Origin: Dyella flava
GTDB taxonomy: Bacteria > Pseudomonadota > Gammaproteobacteria > Xanthomonadales > Rhodanobacteraceae
Assembly (NCBI RefSeq): GCF_016904955.1
Contig: NZ_JADIKE010000026.1
Coordinates: 62,001-126,000, forward strand
Reading direction: 5' to 3'
DNA length: 64,000 nucleotides
Below the pieces are notes generated by a model. That model was not told where the DNA came from. It saw nothing but the letters and a program-made list of their open reading frames with translations, and made no database searches. A program made the position numbers and the translations under genes. Numbering within the stretch: the first letter of the stretch is position 1; each line of letters starts with the position of its first letter. Of this stretch, positions 36,791 through 46,546 are shown in pieces.

Positions 36791-37231
36791 ATGATCGCCC
36801 TGATCCAGCGCGTCCTTTCCGCGCGCGTCGATGTCGACAACCAAACCGTGGGCGCGATTGGCGCGGGCCTGCTCGCACTGGTGGCCGTGCAGCCGGAGGA
36901 TGGCGAGGCGCAGACCAGGCGCATGCTGGAACGCCTGCTTGGCTATCGGGTCTTTGCGGACGACGCCGGCAAGATGAACCGTTCCCTATCAGATACCGGC
37001 GGCGGCCTGCTGCTGGTCAGCCAGTTCACCCTGGCCGCCGACACCCGCTCCGGCATGCGCCCCAGCTTCACCAGCGCTGCGTCGCCGGAACACGGTCGCC
37101 GCTGGTTCGAGCGGCTGGTCGAATTAGCCAGATCCACTCATCCAAAGGTGGAAATCGGGCGCTTCGGCGCCCATATGCAGGTACACCTGGTAAACGATGG
37201 CCCTGTGACGTTCTGGCTCGATGTGCGTTGA
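36791..37231 (+). CDS. dtd: D-aminoacyl-tRNA deacylase
   Basis: Removes D-amino acids (and glycine mis-attached to tRNA-Ala) from tRNA. The 146-residue protein has the two active-site motifs SQFTLAADT (about residues 77-85) and the C-terminal cross-subunit [10 protein letters not shown] with the Gly-Pro pair. It begins [16 protein letters not shown]. It lies between the LpxL-like gene and rpoD and appears monocistronic. Confidence 0.95.
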   Translation: MIALIQRVLSARVDVDNQTVGAIGAGLLALVAVQPEDGEAQTRRMLERLLGYRVFADDAGKMNRSLSDTGGGLLLVSQFTLAADTRSGMRPSFTSAASPEHGRRWFERLVELARSTHPKVEIGRFGAHMQVHLVNDGPVTFWLDVR

Positions 37232-37339
37232 GCACCAAGCGTGCGCAAGAGTCTCCATCCATTCTTCGTATTTACGCCGAAGTCCGCGTTTTGGCGCGAT
37301 TTTTGCGTAGGTGCGTGTCCGAATTTTTCCACTTGAAAC

Positions 37340-37368
37340 TGGTCAAAAAAGCAGCACATCGCTATACT
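37340..37368 (+). promoter_or_regulatory. Candidate sigma-70 promoter of rpoD
   Basis: TGGTCA (37340-37345) and TATACT (37363-37368) are separated by 17 bp, about 28 bp upstream of the rpoD ATG. The -10 element is close to consensus; the -35 is weaker. It is inferred from spacing only. Confidence 0.45.
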
Positions 37369-37396
37369 GATTGGTTCCTATCCCGCGGCGGCCGGT

Positions 37397-39253
<1,857 letters not shown>

Positions 39254-39275
39254 GCCCAGCGCACTATGCACCAAC

Positions 39276-39307
39276 AAAAAGCCCCGCCAACGCGGGGCTT
39301 TTTCTTT
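39276..39307 (+). terminator. Rho-independent terminator of rpoD
   Basis: AAAAAGCCCCGC / GCGGGGCTTTTT with a 4-nt loop and T-rich tail, 22 bp behind the rpoD stop. Confidence 0.92.
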
Positions 39308-39402
39308 TCCCCCTCTCCCCTCCGGGCGACCCGAAGGTAGTCCCTGTGGGAGAGAGAGCCTGCCCCGGACTTGATCCGGGGGTTGGGGTGAGGGGCCAAC
39401 CT
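39308..39402. repeat. Interspersed intergenic repeat, copy B
   Basis: It begins with CCCTCTCCCCTCCGGGCGACC and ends with GGGGTGAGGGGCC. It shares the TCCGGGCGACCCGAA and GTGGGAG segments with the copy at 25,187, and its ends resemble the arms at 35.5 kb. It appears to be a member of the same repeat family. Confidence 0.65.
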
Positions 39403-39438
39403 CGCCAAGAAGCTTGTTCTTGGCGCGGCGCTTTCTTT

Positions 39439-39549
39439 GCCGTCATTCCCGCGAACGCGGGGATCCATTTTGCTCTGATGTGAGTAACAACACCGGGTTG
39501 ACCAGCTGCCGCCGTTGAAAATCGCCTCCGCTTTCGTGGGAATGACGGC
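39439..39549. repeat. MITE-like element with GTCATTCCC inverted ends
   Basis: GCCGTCATTCCCGCGAACGCG at the left and its near-perfect reverse (with ACGAAAGCG) at 39529-39549 bound a 70-bp gene-free core. GTCATTCCCGCG ends are a widespread bacterial intergenic repeat signature. Confidence 0.7.
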
Positions 39550-39633
39550 CTCAGAACAACCGCCTCACTAAACCCATCCATCACGTCAAACCACAAACCT
39601 CAGCCACAACCGCATCGAGCCAACACCAACCGC

Positions 39634-40005
39634 TCAATGCACATCGTAGAAAAACTGCTCCTGCACAATCTTGTCGTTCTTCACGTGATACACGCAGATC
39701 TCCCGCATATCCGTCCGCCCACGTCCCTTCATCGTGGCATCCAGATGCATCGCGACACTGAACCAGCCATCCGCCACCACCGGATCGCTGACTTCGTTCT
39801 TGTGAATCGCTTCCAGGCTACCCATGAACTGATGGCCCTTTTCAAGAATCGCCTTCAATCCCCGCGCATTTCCCATCGGCCCCTCCGCCATCTCCTGCGG
39901 CTCAAGACTGATCGCATCCTTGGAATACAGCTCTTGCTGTGCCTCCTCGTACTTGCCCTCGCGACACAACGTTACCAACCGTTTCGCCACCGTCTCGGTA
40001 CTCAT
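39634..40005 (-). CDS. SnoaL-like (NTF2-fold) protein
   Basis: A 123-residue protein of the SnoaL-like/NTF2 fold: helical N-terminus (ETVAKRLVTLCREGKYEEAQQELYS), central GLKAILEKGHQFMGS, and strands ending NDKIVQEQFFYDVH. Members may be isomerases or ligand-binding proteins; nothing points to a specific substrate. The ATG at 40005 has GGAGG eight bases upstream; a longer frame to 40167 extends towards the tRNA gene and is not supported. Confidence 0.8.
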   Translation of the reverse strand: MSTETVAKRLVTLCREGKYEEAQQELYSKDAISLEPQEMAEGPMGNARGLKAILEKGHQFMGSLEAIHKNEVSDPVVADGWFSVAMHLDATMKGRGRTDMREICVYHVKNDKIVQEQFFYDVH

Positions 40006-40188
40006 GGCCGCACCTCCGCGTAGAAAGGGGGCAAATAATCTAAGCCGGGCAACGTTAAAGAAACGAAGTATGTGACAGCTCCACAGAGACCTTTTTGCGT
40101 CGCAGAACGACACCGCATCCACCGCCGTGCTGGTATCATCCCCGGGGAGATAGGGCCTATAGCTCAACGGTTAGAGCAGGGGACTCAT

Positions 40189-40431
40189 CGAAAGGTGCCG
40201 CCATGCAGTAATGCATGGACGGGAACGGGATGAATTCAGGGAAACCTTAGCGACGCGCTCGCGCGGATCGATGGCAACCCTGAGCCAAGCCGGCGGTACA
40301 CCGCCGGACGGTGCAGAGACTACCTGAGGACTTCAGCGTCCTTCATAACAGGCTCGAGCGTCCCGCACCCCACCCGCTTGTCGGAGGGTGAAGAGATAGT
40401 CCGCGCCGAGAGGAAACTTTCGGAACACGCG
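40189..40431 (+). ncRNA. Group I self-splicing intron (IC3-like) in tRNA-Ile2
   Basis: The 243-nt insert ends in G, as group I introns must. The splice-site U pairs with G in a P1 stem (CAUC-GAAA-GGUG) capped by a GNRA loop. Conserved core pieces resemble the Azoarcus tRNA-Ile intron in order: a P-like AATTCAGGGAAACCTTAGC, an R-like GTGCAGAGACTA and an S-like AAGAGATAGTCC. Peripheral hairpins such as CCATGCAGTAATGCATGG are visible. No homing endonuclease is encoded. Insertion after the anticodon is also the Azoarcus site. Confidence 0.9.
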
Positions 40432-40440
40432 AATCCCTTG

Positions 40441-40471
40441 GTTCCAGGTTCGAATCCTGGTGGGCCCACCA
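40441..40471 (+). other. Candidate attL (tRNA-Ile2 3' end)
   Basis: P4-type integrases insert at tRNA 3' ends and rebuild the T arm and acceptor. The integrase gene begins 188 bp further on, pointing away from the tRNA. A copy of this 3' segment should lie at the right island end; none is seen in this window. Confidence 0.6.
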
Positions 40472-40491
40472 AATATCTGTCCAGTGATGTC

Positions 40492-40658
40492 TGAGTAAGT
40501 CCAGAGAATCTAAAGAAACCCCGCTAAAAGCGGGGTTTTTTGTCGACTCATGTCCGGAATGGTCCCGAGACGTCCTGTTGCATCCAATGAAAAAGTGAGT
40601 AAGGTTGTGAGTAAGTGGCTGGCTCAAATCATGCCTTACTCACAAAAGCGTTACTCAC
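40492..40658. repeat. TGAGTAAG repeat cluster before the integrase
   Basis: Direct copies of TGAGTAAG lie at 40492-40499, 40596-40603 and 40608-40615, an inverted copy (CTTACTCA) at 40635-40642 and an inverted 7/8 match at about 40650-40657, ending at the integrase ATG. The arrangement suggests integrase arm-type sites or an autoregulatory operator. Confidence 0.6.
40516..40542 (+). terminator. Terminator of the tRNA-intron transcript
   Basis: AAACCCCGCT / AGCGGGGTTT with a short loop followed by a T run, 45 bp behind the tRNA CCA. Confidence 0.9.
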
Positions 40659-41876
40659 ATGCTCACTGATACCAAGTTGCGAACATTGAAACCCCGCGAG
40701 AAGGTGTATCGCGTAGCCGATACCAATGGACTGTGTATCGAAGTACGGCCCACCGGTGCAAAGCTGTGGCGCTATCGCTATCGACATGCAGGCAAGCCGA
40801 GCATGGCAGCCTTAGGTGAGTACCCCACCATGTCGCTTGCCGAAGCACGCAGCGAGCGCGACCAAGCACGAGCGCAAGTGAAAGAGGGATTGAATCTTGC
40901 GCACGTTGCCAAAGCCGAACGCGCCGCACGGATGGAGCGTGCAAGCAACACCTTTGCCTCGGTGGCTCTGGAGTTCCTAGCTAAGCGCGAGAAGGAAGGA
41001 ATGGGGATGGACAGCGTGGAGCGTGGCCGTCGCCTGGTCGAAAAAGACCTCGCGAGTATCTGCAACCTACCAGTGGCTGAAGTATCCGCAACGATGTTGC
41101 TGGCGGCTCTTCGCAAGATGGAGAAGCGCGGTATCGTGGAATCGGCGCATCGCGCACGCGGCTTGGCTGGTCAGGTATTCCGTTACGCCATCGCCACGGG
41201 ACGTGCCGAACGCAATCCTGCAGCTGATCTGATTGGTGCGCTTGAACGCCCGAAAACCAAGCACTTTGCCAGCATCATCCTTCCATCGAAGATCGGCGAG
41301 CTGCTACGTTCCATCTACAACTACCAAGGCTCGCTCGTGACGATAGCGGCGCTCAAGCTGGCGCCAATGGTATTCGTACGACCGGGTGAACTGCGGTATG
41401 CCGAGTGGTCCGAAATCAACTTGGACGAGGCCGTGTGGGATATCCCTGCCGAAAAGATGAAAATGAAGCAGCCGCACCTAGTCCCACTATCCGATCAAGC
41501 TGTGTCAATTTTGCGCGAGCTGCACTTGCTGACTGGCGGTGGGAAATATGTGTTTCCCGGTGTGCGTAGCATGCGCCGACCTATAAGCGAGAACACGGTT
41601 AATGCGGCTCTGCGTTACATGGGCTACGACAGCGACACGATGACTGGGCACGGCTTCCGTGCGATGGCCAGAACGGTGCTGGACGAGGAGCTGGGCTTCC
41701 CCGTGGATCACATCGAACACCAGCTAGCCCATGCTGTCAAAGACGCCAATGGCCGCGCTTATAACCGAACTTCGCACTTGCCCGCGCGTCGAAAAATGAT
41801 GCAAGCGTGGGCGGACTATTTGGACAGCCTTCGCGTGGGCGCCAAAGTGATTCAGCTTGAGCGCGAGTCTGCCTGA
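40659..41876 (+). CDS. P4-type tyrosine integrase
   Basis: A 405-residue site-specific recombinase with the N-terminal DUF4102 arm-binding domain (MLTDTKLRTLKPREKVYRVAD ... LWRYRYRHAGKPSMAALGEYP). A SAM-like core-binding domain (about 95-185) and the catalytic domain follow. Visible catalytic elements are VRPGELRYAEW (Arg), HGFRAMARTVL (His-x-x-Arg), HQLAHAV (second His region) and the YNRT tyrosine. It lies directly behind tRNA-Ile2 in the usual orientation, so it is the driver of this genomic island. No strong ribosome site; it is probably regulated through the repeat cluster over its start. Confidence 0.95.
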   Translation: MLTDTKLRTLKPREKVYRVADTNGLCIEVRPTGAKLWRYRYRHAGKPSMAALGEYPTMSLAEARSERDQARAQVKEGLNLAHVAKAERAARMERASNTFASVALEFLAKREKEGMGMDSVERGRRLVEKDLASICNLPVAEVSATMLLAALRKMEKRGIVESAHRARGLAGQVFRYAIATGRAERNPAADLIGALERPKTKHFASIILPSKIGELLRSIYNYQGSLVTIAALKLAPMVFVRPGELRYAEWSEINLDEAVWDIPAEKMKMKQPHLVPLSDQAVSILRELHLLTGGGKYVFPGVRSMRRPISENTVNAALRYMGYDSDTMTGHGFRAMARTVLDEELGFPVDHIEHQLAHAVKDANGRAYNRTSHLPARRKMMQAWADYLDSLRVGAKVIQLERESA

Positions 41877-42110
41877 AGTTAGTGCTTGGCGTTGATGGTG
41901 GTGATATCCAATTCCGACGCACGGGCACGCGCGATTTTGACGGTCACTCCAGCATGACCTTTCATCGCATGCAGTCTTCACATTTCCATCACACACCCCC
42001 TGCCGTGCTGAACGTTGACATCGCACCTACCGAATGTCGGTCAAGCTGCGGTGTTAGATTGCCTGTTCCACGGAACGGGCATCCACCACATGAGCAAAGG
42101 GGACTTTTAT

Positions 42111-42560
42111 ATGAAGAGTAAGCGTGCAGTGCTCGCCATCAGTTTGGCTTTCGGTCTCTCTGGCGCTGCTTGGGCAGGCGCGCCGTCCACAGGCCTGGGG
42201 CAAGCGTGGCCCAATGCCACTGATGTCAGTTTAAGCCCGCATTACCACGTGTATGTCTTCGCAAAAGATGGCATTGAGTATGTGCAGGTCAATGGCCTCA
42301 ATGGCACAGTGCGTAGTGCCATTGCAACGGCAAATGGCACAGTGTTGGCGCTGCCGATCGGGACGGATGCAGCGCACGTGACCACGATGAAGACCAATAC
42401 AGCCACGAGTGCCGGCACGGAAACTGTGTATCAGGACCAAGCTGTAACGGTGACAGCCACGCCCGCCAGCAACGGCGCGCTGAATGTCACCGCTTCACCC
42501 TTGCTGGACACCTGCACAGATCCCGGTGAGTGCGGTGATGTGGTGAAACAGATCCAGTAA
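42111..42560 (+). CDS. Small secreted protein of unknown function
   Basis: A 149-residue protein with a clear signal peptide (MKSKRAVLAISLAFGLSGAAWA, cleavage probably before GAPS). The mature part is Thr/Ala/Gly-rich with a beta-type pattern (HYHVYVFAKDGIEYVQVNGLNG) and a CTDPGEC pair near the end that may form a disulfide. The ATG at 42111 is preceded by AAAGGGGAC. I recognise no family; it is likely periplasmic or extracellular. Confidence 0.75.
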   Translation: MKSKRAVLAISLAFGLSGAAWAGAPSTGLGQAWPNATDVSLSPHYHVYVFAKDGIEYVQVNGLNGTVRSAIATANGTVLALPIGTDAAHVTTMKTNTATSAGTETVYQDQAVTVTATPASNGALNVTASPLLDTCTDPGECGDVVKQIQ

Positions 42561-42562
42561 CG

Positions 42563-44122
42563 TCAGGCCGACATCACCACAGTGAGATGCAGACCTCGCT
42601 CGCTGGCGCGTTGACGCGCGGCGCCCCCAAAGGTCGCCGCGTCGTCATTGATGGCTTGGAAATTCGTATGACGCGATAACTGCTGCAAGGCCATCAAGCG
42701 CGATTCTGACAACGGGAAAGGATCGTGATCCTCCGTTCCCGTCATGCGCAGGATGACCCACCGCTGGTCGCGGTAATGCACGCACCGAACGTTGATCACG
42801 ACCTGACCCACGTGATCTTGCGCGGCCAGGTGCGTGACGCCGCCGCAAATCATGCGATAGATCGCCAGATGCATGGCATTTGGTAACGCGCTCACGCCGC
42901 CGTGGAAATTCGTGCGAAACGGAACCTGGTGCTGGGACAACACTTGCGCCAGGCTACCCTTTTCCAGCGCCTTGGGCAGGCTTCGACCTTGGCCTTCCAG
43001 AGGATCGCAGTATTCGATGAAGCGGTTGGCGGCATCGACCACGGGTTGTGCCCGCTGGTAGTCGCTCATCTGGGTTGGGAAGCGGAACCAGGACGAACCG
43101 AGCGTTTGCATTTCGCGGAGCATGTAAGCAGCGCGCCGCAACTGACGTTCGCCTTCATGATAGTTCCGCTGCGCCAACGCCAACGCGTTGCGCATATCCT
43201 GCTTTTCCTGCTGATCTTGGCGATGCCATGCCGTGATCTTCGAACCGATGATCAGCATGGTGGAGGTTACAAAGAGCAAGAGGACCTGAGCGTGCAACGT
43301 GGCGTGATCGTATTTCGCGGGCATCAGCATCACGATGGCGATACTGGCCGCTGTGCTCCCGATCGCCGCGCCTTGCCAACCGTTTTTAAGCGCCAACATC
43401 ACTAGCGGCAGGAACATGGCGACCTGGGCCATGTAGCGCATGTCCGATCCCAGCTTTGCGCGTGAGCCAATCCAAAGCAGCAATCCCAAGACGGGAATAA
43501 GAACACCGACGCTGTCCACCAGCATCCGGTTGTCGCGAAGTTCTGAGGCTAGAGTTTTGAGGGTTTTGCCACGCACGGCGACCCACACCGCGATGGCCAA
43601 CGGCGCGACGGTTAAGATGCCAAGCGAATGCCCGAGCACGTAGCGCAACATCCACTGATGAAGCGGCGGATACCCCGGCGGGCGGGGAGCCAGCGCGAGG
43701 AGGAGGATGTTGTAGCCCGCTACCGCCAATGCCGCCGCTGCGGTGCAGAGCACCAGCACGGGCATGCTGACGCCATCGCCGCGGCGCCAGATCAAGCCCA
43801 GGCGTTCACGGCACACATACACGATGGGCATGACCAGGCAGATGGACGGGATGGCCTTGAAGCTGGCCCAGGCCAAGCCGAAAGAAGTTACGCAGGTAAT
43901 AGCTACGGTGGCAAGAGGAATGAATTCACCAGCCGCCAGGGCCGCCCAATAGCGATAAGGGAGCAAGATGAGGGCGGCCAGCTCCAGGCCAGCCACGAGA
44001 TCCCAGTGTGAGAACGAGATAGCCCGCAGCGCAAAGTAGACGGCTGCAAAGCCCAACGCAACGGCGAGCTGTCGCAATGTTTCATGAGCTCGGCGTGTGT
44101 TGCGCCCTGTTCCTTTGTCCAT
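42563..44122 (-). CDS. MASE1-domain membrane sensor with histidine-kinase-like C-terminus
   Basis: A 519-residue protein. The first about 300 residues form the eight-helix MASE1 membrane sensor (ALRAISFSHWDLVAGLELAALILLPYRYWAALAAGEFIPLA), followed by a coiled region (RNALALAQRNYHEGERQLRRAAYMLREMQ). The C-terminus resembles a sensor-kinase ATPase fold (ALPNAMHLAIYRMICGGVTHLAAQDHVGQVVINV) but lacks a recognisable H-box histidine and G-boxes. The start is ambiguous: an in-frame TTG at 44149 also exists, and the GGGGGAGGGG site lies very close to the ATG at 44122. Confidence 0.75.
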   Translation of the reverse strand: MDKGTGRNTRRAHETLRQLAVALGFAAVYFALRAISFSHWDLVAGLELAALILLPYRYWAALAAGEFIPLATVAITCVTSFGLAWASFKAIPSICLVMPIVYVCRERLGLIWRRGDGVSMPVLVLCTAAAALAVAGYNILLLALAPRPPGYPPLHQWMLRYVLGHSLGILTVAPLAIAVWVAVRGKTLKTLASELRDNRMLVDSVGVLIPVLGLLLWIGSRAKLGSDMRYMAQVAMFLPLVMLALKNGWQGAAIGSTAASIAIVMLMPAKYDHATLHAQVLLLFVTSTMLIIGSKITAWHRQDQQEKQDMRNALALAQRNYHEGERQLRRAAYMLREMQTLGSSWFRFPTQMSDYQRAQPVVDAANRFIEYCDPLEGQGRSLPKALEKGSLAQVLSQHQVPFRTNFHGGVSALPNAMHLAIYRMICGGVTHLAAQDHVGQVVINVRCVHYRDQRWVILRMTGTEDHDPFPLSESRLMALQQLSRHTNFQAINDDAATFGGAARQRASERGLHLTVVMSA

Positions 44123-44175
44123 CCCCTCCCCCTTTTTCGACGACGACAAACCCTCAGCTCATACGGTCCCCAAAA

Positions 44176-44385
44176 CTAGCTGATGATGGAACCATTCCGC
44201 TTGTGAAACCGGCGTGAGCCATCAGCCCGGTTCATACAAGGTGTGAGGTCCGTCGTGAACACCTCGCATGCAGGCGGAAGCGTAGACCCGGAAAACGGAT
44301 CATAGGTGACTTGTAACGCCAACGGGATGCCCTCACCATCGGCACTGCCGGGAAGTCTGGCATCTGGGGGTGGGCCCACCCCCAT
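44176..44385 (-). CDS. Possible small protein, 69 residues
   Basis: An open frame from an ATG inside a 20-bp palindrome. Its product ends LQVTYDPFSGSTLPPACEVFTTDLTPCMNRADGSRR and has a protein-like composition in the C-terminal two-thirds, with two cysteines. There is no good ribosome site and the N-terminus follows from the palindrome. Support is weak; it could be the tail of a decayed gene. Confidence 0.3.
   Translation of the reverse strand: MGVGPPPDARLPGSADGEGIPLALQVTYDPFSGSTLPPACEVFTTDLTPCMNRADGSRRFHKRNGSIIS
44365..44384. repeat. Perfect 20-bp palindrome
   Basis: TGGGGGTGGGCCCACCCCCA is fully self-complementary and lies between the XRE regulator and the MASE1 gene. Possible operator or replication/integration site; no flanking context decides. 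Confidence 0.6.
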
Positions 44386-44431
44386 CAGGGATGACCGATG
44401 CACCGACCGCCGTCCCTCGTGGGCGGCGTTT

Positions 44432-44755
44432 TCATTTCTTGGGTGCGCGCGCCTTCGGGGCTCGAACCGTTTTAGGCAGATTCTTCGGAAGCACGTCCAG
44501 CGTGCTTTCCACCTGATATGCATAGGCTGACAGCGTAGTCCCGGTAGCTTTACACCACTCATAAAGCTGCAAAATATCCAAGCGTCGCCGCCCCAATTCA
44601 ACGTCACCTACAAAGGTTTGGGACCGCCCGAGTTTGGCAGCCAGTTGTCGCTGGGTGAGCTTCGCGGCTTGGCGTGCGGCTTTCAAGAGCGCCCACGCTA
44701 CCGCGTATTCACCCTTATCCACGCTCTTCAATTTTTTGACTGTTCGGGTAGCCAT
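44432..44755 (-). CDS. XRE-family transcriptional regulator
   Basis: A 107-residue protein with one helix-turn-helix of the lambda-repressor type at about residues 33-72 (KLTQRQLAAKLGRSQTFVGDVELGRRRLDI) and a basic, proline-rich C-terminus (RAPKARAPKK). It may control the island genes diverging from it, or be the antitoxin of a toxin not seen here. The intergenic region to the right carries an inverted repeat that could be its operator. Confidence 0.85.
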   Translation of the reverse strand: MATRTVKKLKSVDKGEYAVAWALLKAARQAAKLTQRQLAAKLGRSQTFVGDVELGRRRLDILQLYEWCKATGTTLSAYAYQVESTLDVLPKNLPKTVRAPKARAPKK

Positions 44756-45148
44756 CGCCGCACCATAGGGCGACGCTAGGCTGACCTATTCTTCGGTTCT
44801 ATCTTATCGGACCCTGGATACGGCTTTGCCACAAGCCCAGGTTTTTGCGGGGATTTTTTGATCACGCGAGACTTCAAAATTCTACCGCTGAACCGATTTT
44901 CGGTTCAGTTCAGCTTAGCCATGCAAGATGACGCTCTGGCCATAGTCTGGTCAGCCCGGCTGACTGCCTGGCTGGGGATAGAACAGCGCAAGACAGAGAG
45001 GCGGTACGGAGAGAGCGAAGCCGTTACTGAGGCGAAGTTACACAGGTATTTGCGTTACACGCCCTGGTGGGGAAGCCACGCAATCAGCTTTATCCGCCAA
45101 AGGAACTTTCCGCAACACCCATCACAATTTCGACAAACAAGGGGAAAT
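44756..45148. other. Divergent regulatory region, XRE to lipoprotein
   Basis: A 393-bp gap. It holds an inverted repeat with CTGAACCGA at 44888-44896, a 3-nt spacer and TCGGTTCAG at 44900-44908, a good operator candidate for the XRE protein. A frame extending the lipoprotein leftwards to 44858 is open but would remove the signal peptide. Confidence 0.5.
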
Positions 45149-46453
45149 ATGAAAAGGAATGCACAAATCTGGACACTTCTCGCGCTAGCTCCTCTGGCAA
45201 TCAGTCTGACTGGTTGTGGCTCTAACGCAGTTGACTCGCGGGACATCGAATTCAATGATGGCCTAGCTTTTCAGGTTAACCACCAAGACCCGTTTACCGG
45301 TGTTGTGACGTTTGTTCACGACACGCCAAGCATTGTTGGAAAGTTGTATAGCTACGCACCAATGTCTGGATATGACCTGCAAGAAAGTCGAAGCATTCAG
45401 AACAATTTTACGTGCTCCTTTCACTTCGTGAAGGGAGCTATGAATGGCGACGTAGAATGCAAAGATGACAACGGAGGCAAGATGGCATCCTTCTCAATGA
45501 ATGAGAAGGGCTTGTTTGATGGCTTGGCCGTTCTCTATTCGCCACTCGATGCGACAAAGAAGTATGCGGAGCTCAATTGGAAGTCTGGAACCCTTGACGG
45601 GGATCAGAAAACATATGGCTCTGATGGCAGCACCATCATCGATGATCTTCACTTGTCTGGCGGTCGCAAGGACGGGCAAGAGGTCGTAAAGGATGAGTCC
45701 GGTAACGTTATTGCTGACGGCAAGTGGGATAACGGGAAACCGGAAAGCGGATCCATTGCCAAATGGAAAATTGGAGCCGACCCACGTGGCGTAAAGATCA
45801 TCACGGTCGAATCGGTCGTAAATTACGTCAACGGCCTGGAGAGCGGTAAGGCAACCTTTTACGCCGAAGATGATTCAACCTCACCGCCATCCACATCCAT
45901 CTCTACCGGCGAATACGACAATGGGAATCGAACTGGCCTGTGGGAGGATGGCCACGTCGGCGGCATCGCGAATGCGATTATCAATAGCTTTCAAGGCGGG
46001 ATGCCTCAGGTTTTATATAACTTCCCCCCGTACAGAATGACAAATGGGGATACAAGCGGCGCCCTTAGGGATTGTCATTCGTATAAGTCCTATTGGTCGC
46101 AGGGCCATATTGCCGGCAAGGTTGAGTGCTTCACAACGGCAGGCAACCCACTCCTGGAATTCGAGATCGAGAATGGGCAGTTGATAGGTGATGTCCTATT
46201 CCATGACCCGAGCTCTGGTCAGGTTGTAAGCATTCACCAGCAAGATGGTCGTGCAGTGCCTGAAAGTGGAGCGGAATCTGCGTCACAGGTCGCTCCACAA
46301 GCTGTCGCTCAGTCTGCATCGGGCGGCGACGAGTGCGTTAACAGATGGATCGACGCCTTTCACAAGGCGCAGGGAGCAGATGTGCCCATCTCCAATGATC
46401 AGTTGAGCGAGTGGCAAGCCGATTGCCAGCAAGGGAAGCAGGCTCCTCAGTAG
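45149..46453 (+). CDS. Lipoprotein with YwqK/MORN-like repeats
   Basis: A 434-residue lipoprotein: signal peptide MKRNAQIWTLLALAPLAISLTGC, with the lipobox LTGC. The mature part has repeated short beta units such as NEKGLFDGLAVLYSP, WKSGTLDGDQKTYGSDG, LSGGRKDGQEVVKDESGN and NGNRTGLWEDG, recalling MORN/YwqK-type repeats. The C-terminus is Ala/Gln-rich. The spacing CAAGGGGAAAT before the ATG favours 45149. The codon use is less GC-rich than the core genome. It is followed by a strong terminator. Confidence 0.7.
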   Translation: MKRNAQIWTLLALAPLAISLTGCGSNAVDSRDIEFNDGLAFQVNHQDPFTGVVTFVHDTPSIVGKLYSYAPMSGYDLQESRSIQNNFTCSFHFVKGAMNGDVECKDDNGGKMASFSMNEKGLFDGLAVLYSPLDATKKYAELNWKSGTLDGDQKTYGSDGSTIIDDLHLSGGRKDGQEVVKDESGNVIADGKWDNGKPESGSIAKWKIGADPRGVKIITVESVVNYVNGLESGKATFYAEDDSTSPPSTSISTGEYDNGNRTGLWEDGHVGGIANAIINSFQGGMPQVLYNFPPYRMTNGDTSGALRDCHSYKSYWSQGHIAGKVECFTTAGNPLLEFEIENGQLIGDVLFHDPSSGQVVSIHQQDGRAVPESGAESASQVAPQAVAQSASGGDECVNRWIDAFHKAQGADVPISNDQLSEWQADCQQGKQAPQ

Positions 46454-46469
46454 TAGCACATCAAGTAAG

Positions 46470-46508
46470 AAGCCTGGGGCGCTCTTTCCGGAGCGCCCCA
46501 GGCTTTTG
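46470..46508 (+). terminator. Rho-independent terminator after the lipoprotein
   Basis: AAGCCTGGGGCGCTC / GAGCGCCCCAGGCTT, a 15-bp perfect stem with a 6-nt loop and TTTT. Confidence 0.93.
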
Positions 46509-46546
46509 TATGTCGTTGTAATCAACCAGAGTAAATGGGGGGATAG

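Larger units (their letters stand above)
40153..40471 (+). tRNA. ileX: tRNA-Ile2 (CAU) interrupted by a group I intron
   Basis: Exon 1 is 40153-40188 and exon 2 is 40432-40471; joined they give a 76-nt tRNA with acceptor GGGCCTA/TGGGCCC, anticodon stem GGGGA/TCCCT, loop CTCATAA, T arm CCAGG-TTCGAAT-CCTGG and encoded CCA. The CAU anticodon in this body type fits tRNA-Ile2, whose C34 becomes lysidine by TilS and reads AUA, rather than a methionine tRNA. The intron lies directly after the anticodon. It is spaced by a short gap from the divergent SnoaL gene and followed by a terminator. The 3' end is the likely attachment site of the adjoining island. Confidence 0.92.

Noticed and set aside
40343..40627. 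A 94-residue minus-strand frame with WWAHQDSNLEP and similar
   Set aside because: It is the antisense translation of the tRNA and intron region; this residue pattern is a well-known artefact of reading across tRNA genes.
44365..44384. Palindrome as attR of a small element
   Set aside because: It shares GGTGGGCCCACC with the tRNA 3' end, but that stretch is mostly self-complementary sequence, the flanks do not match, and 12 bp is too little for a P4-type att core.
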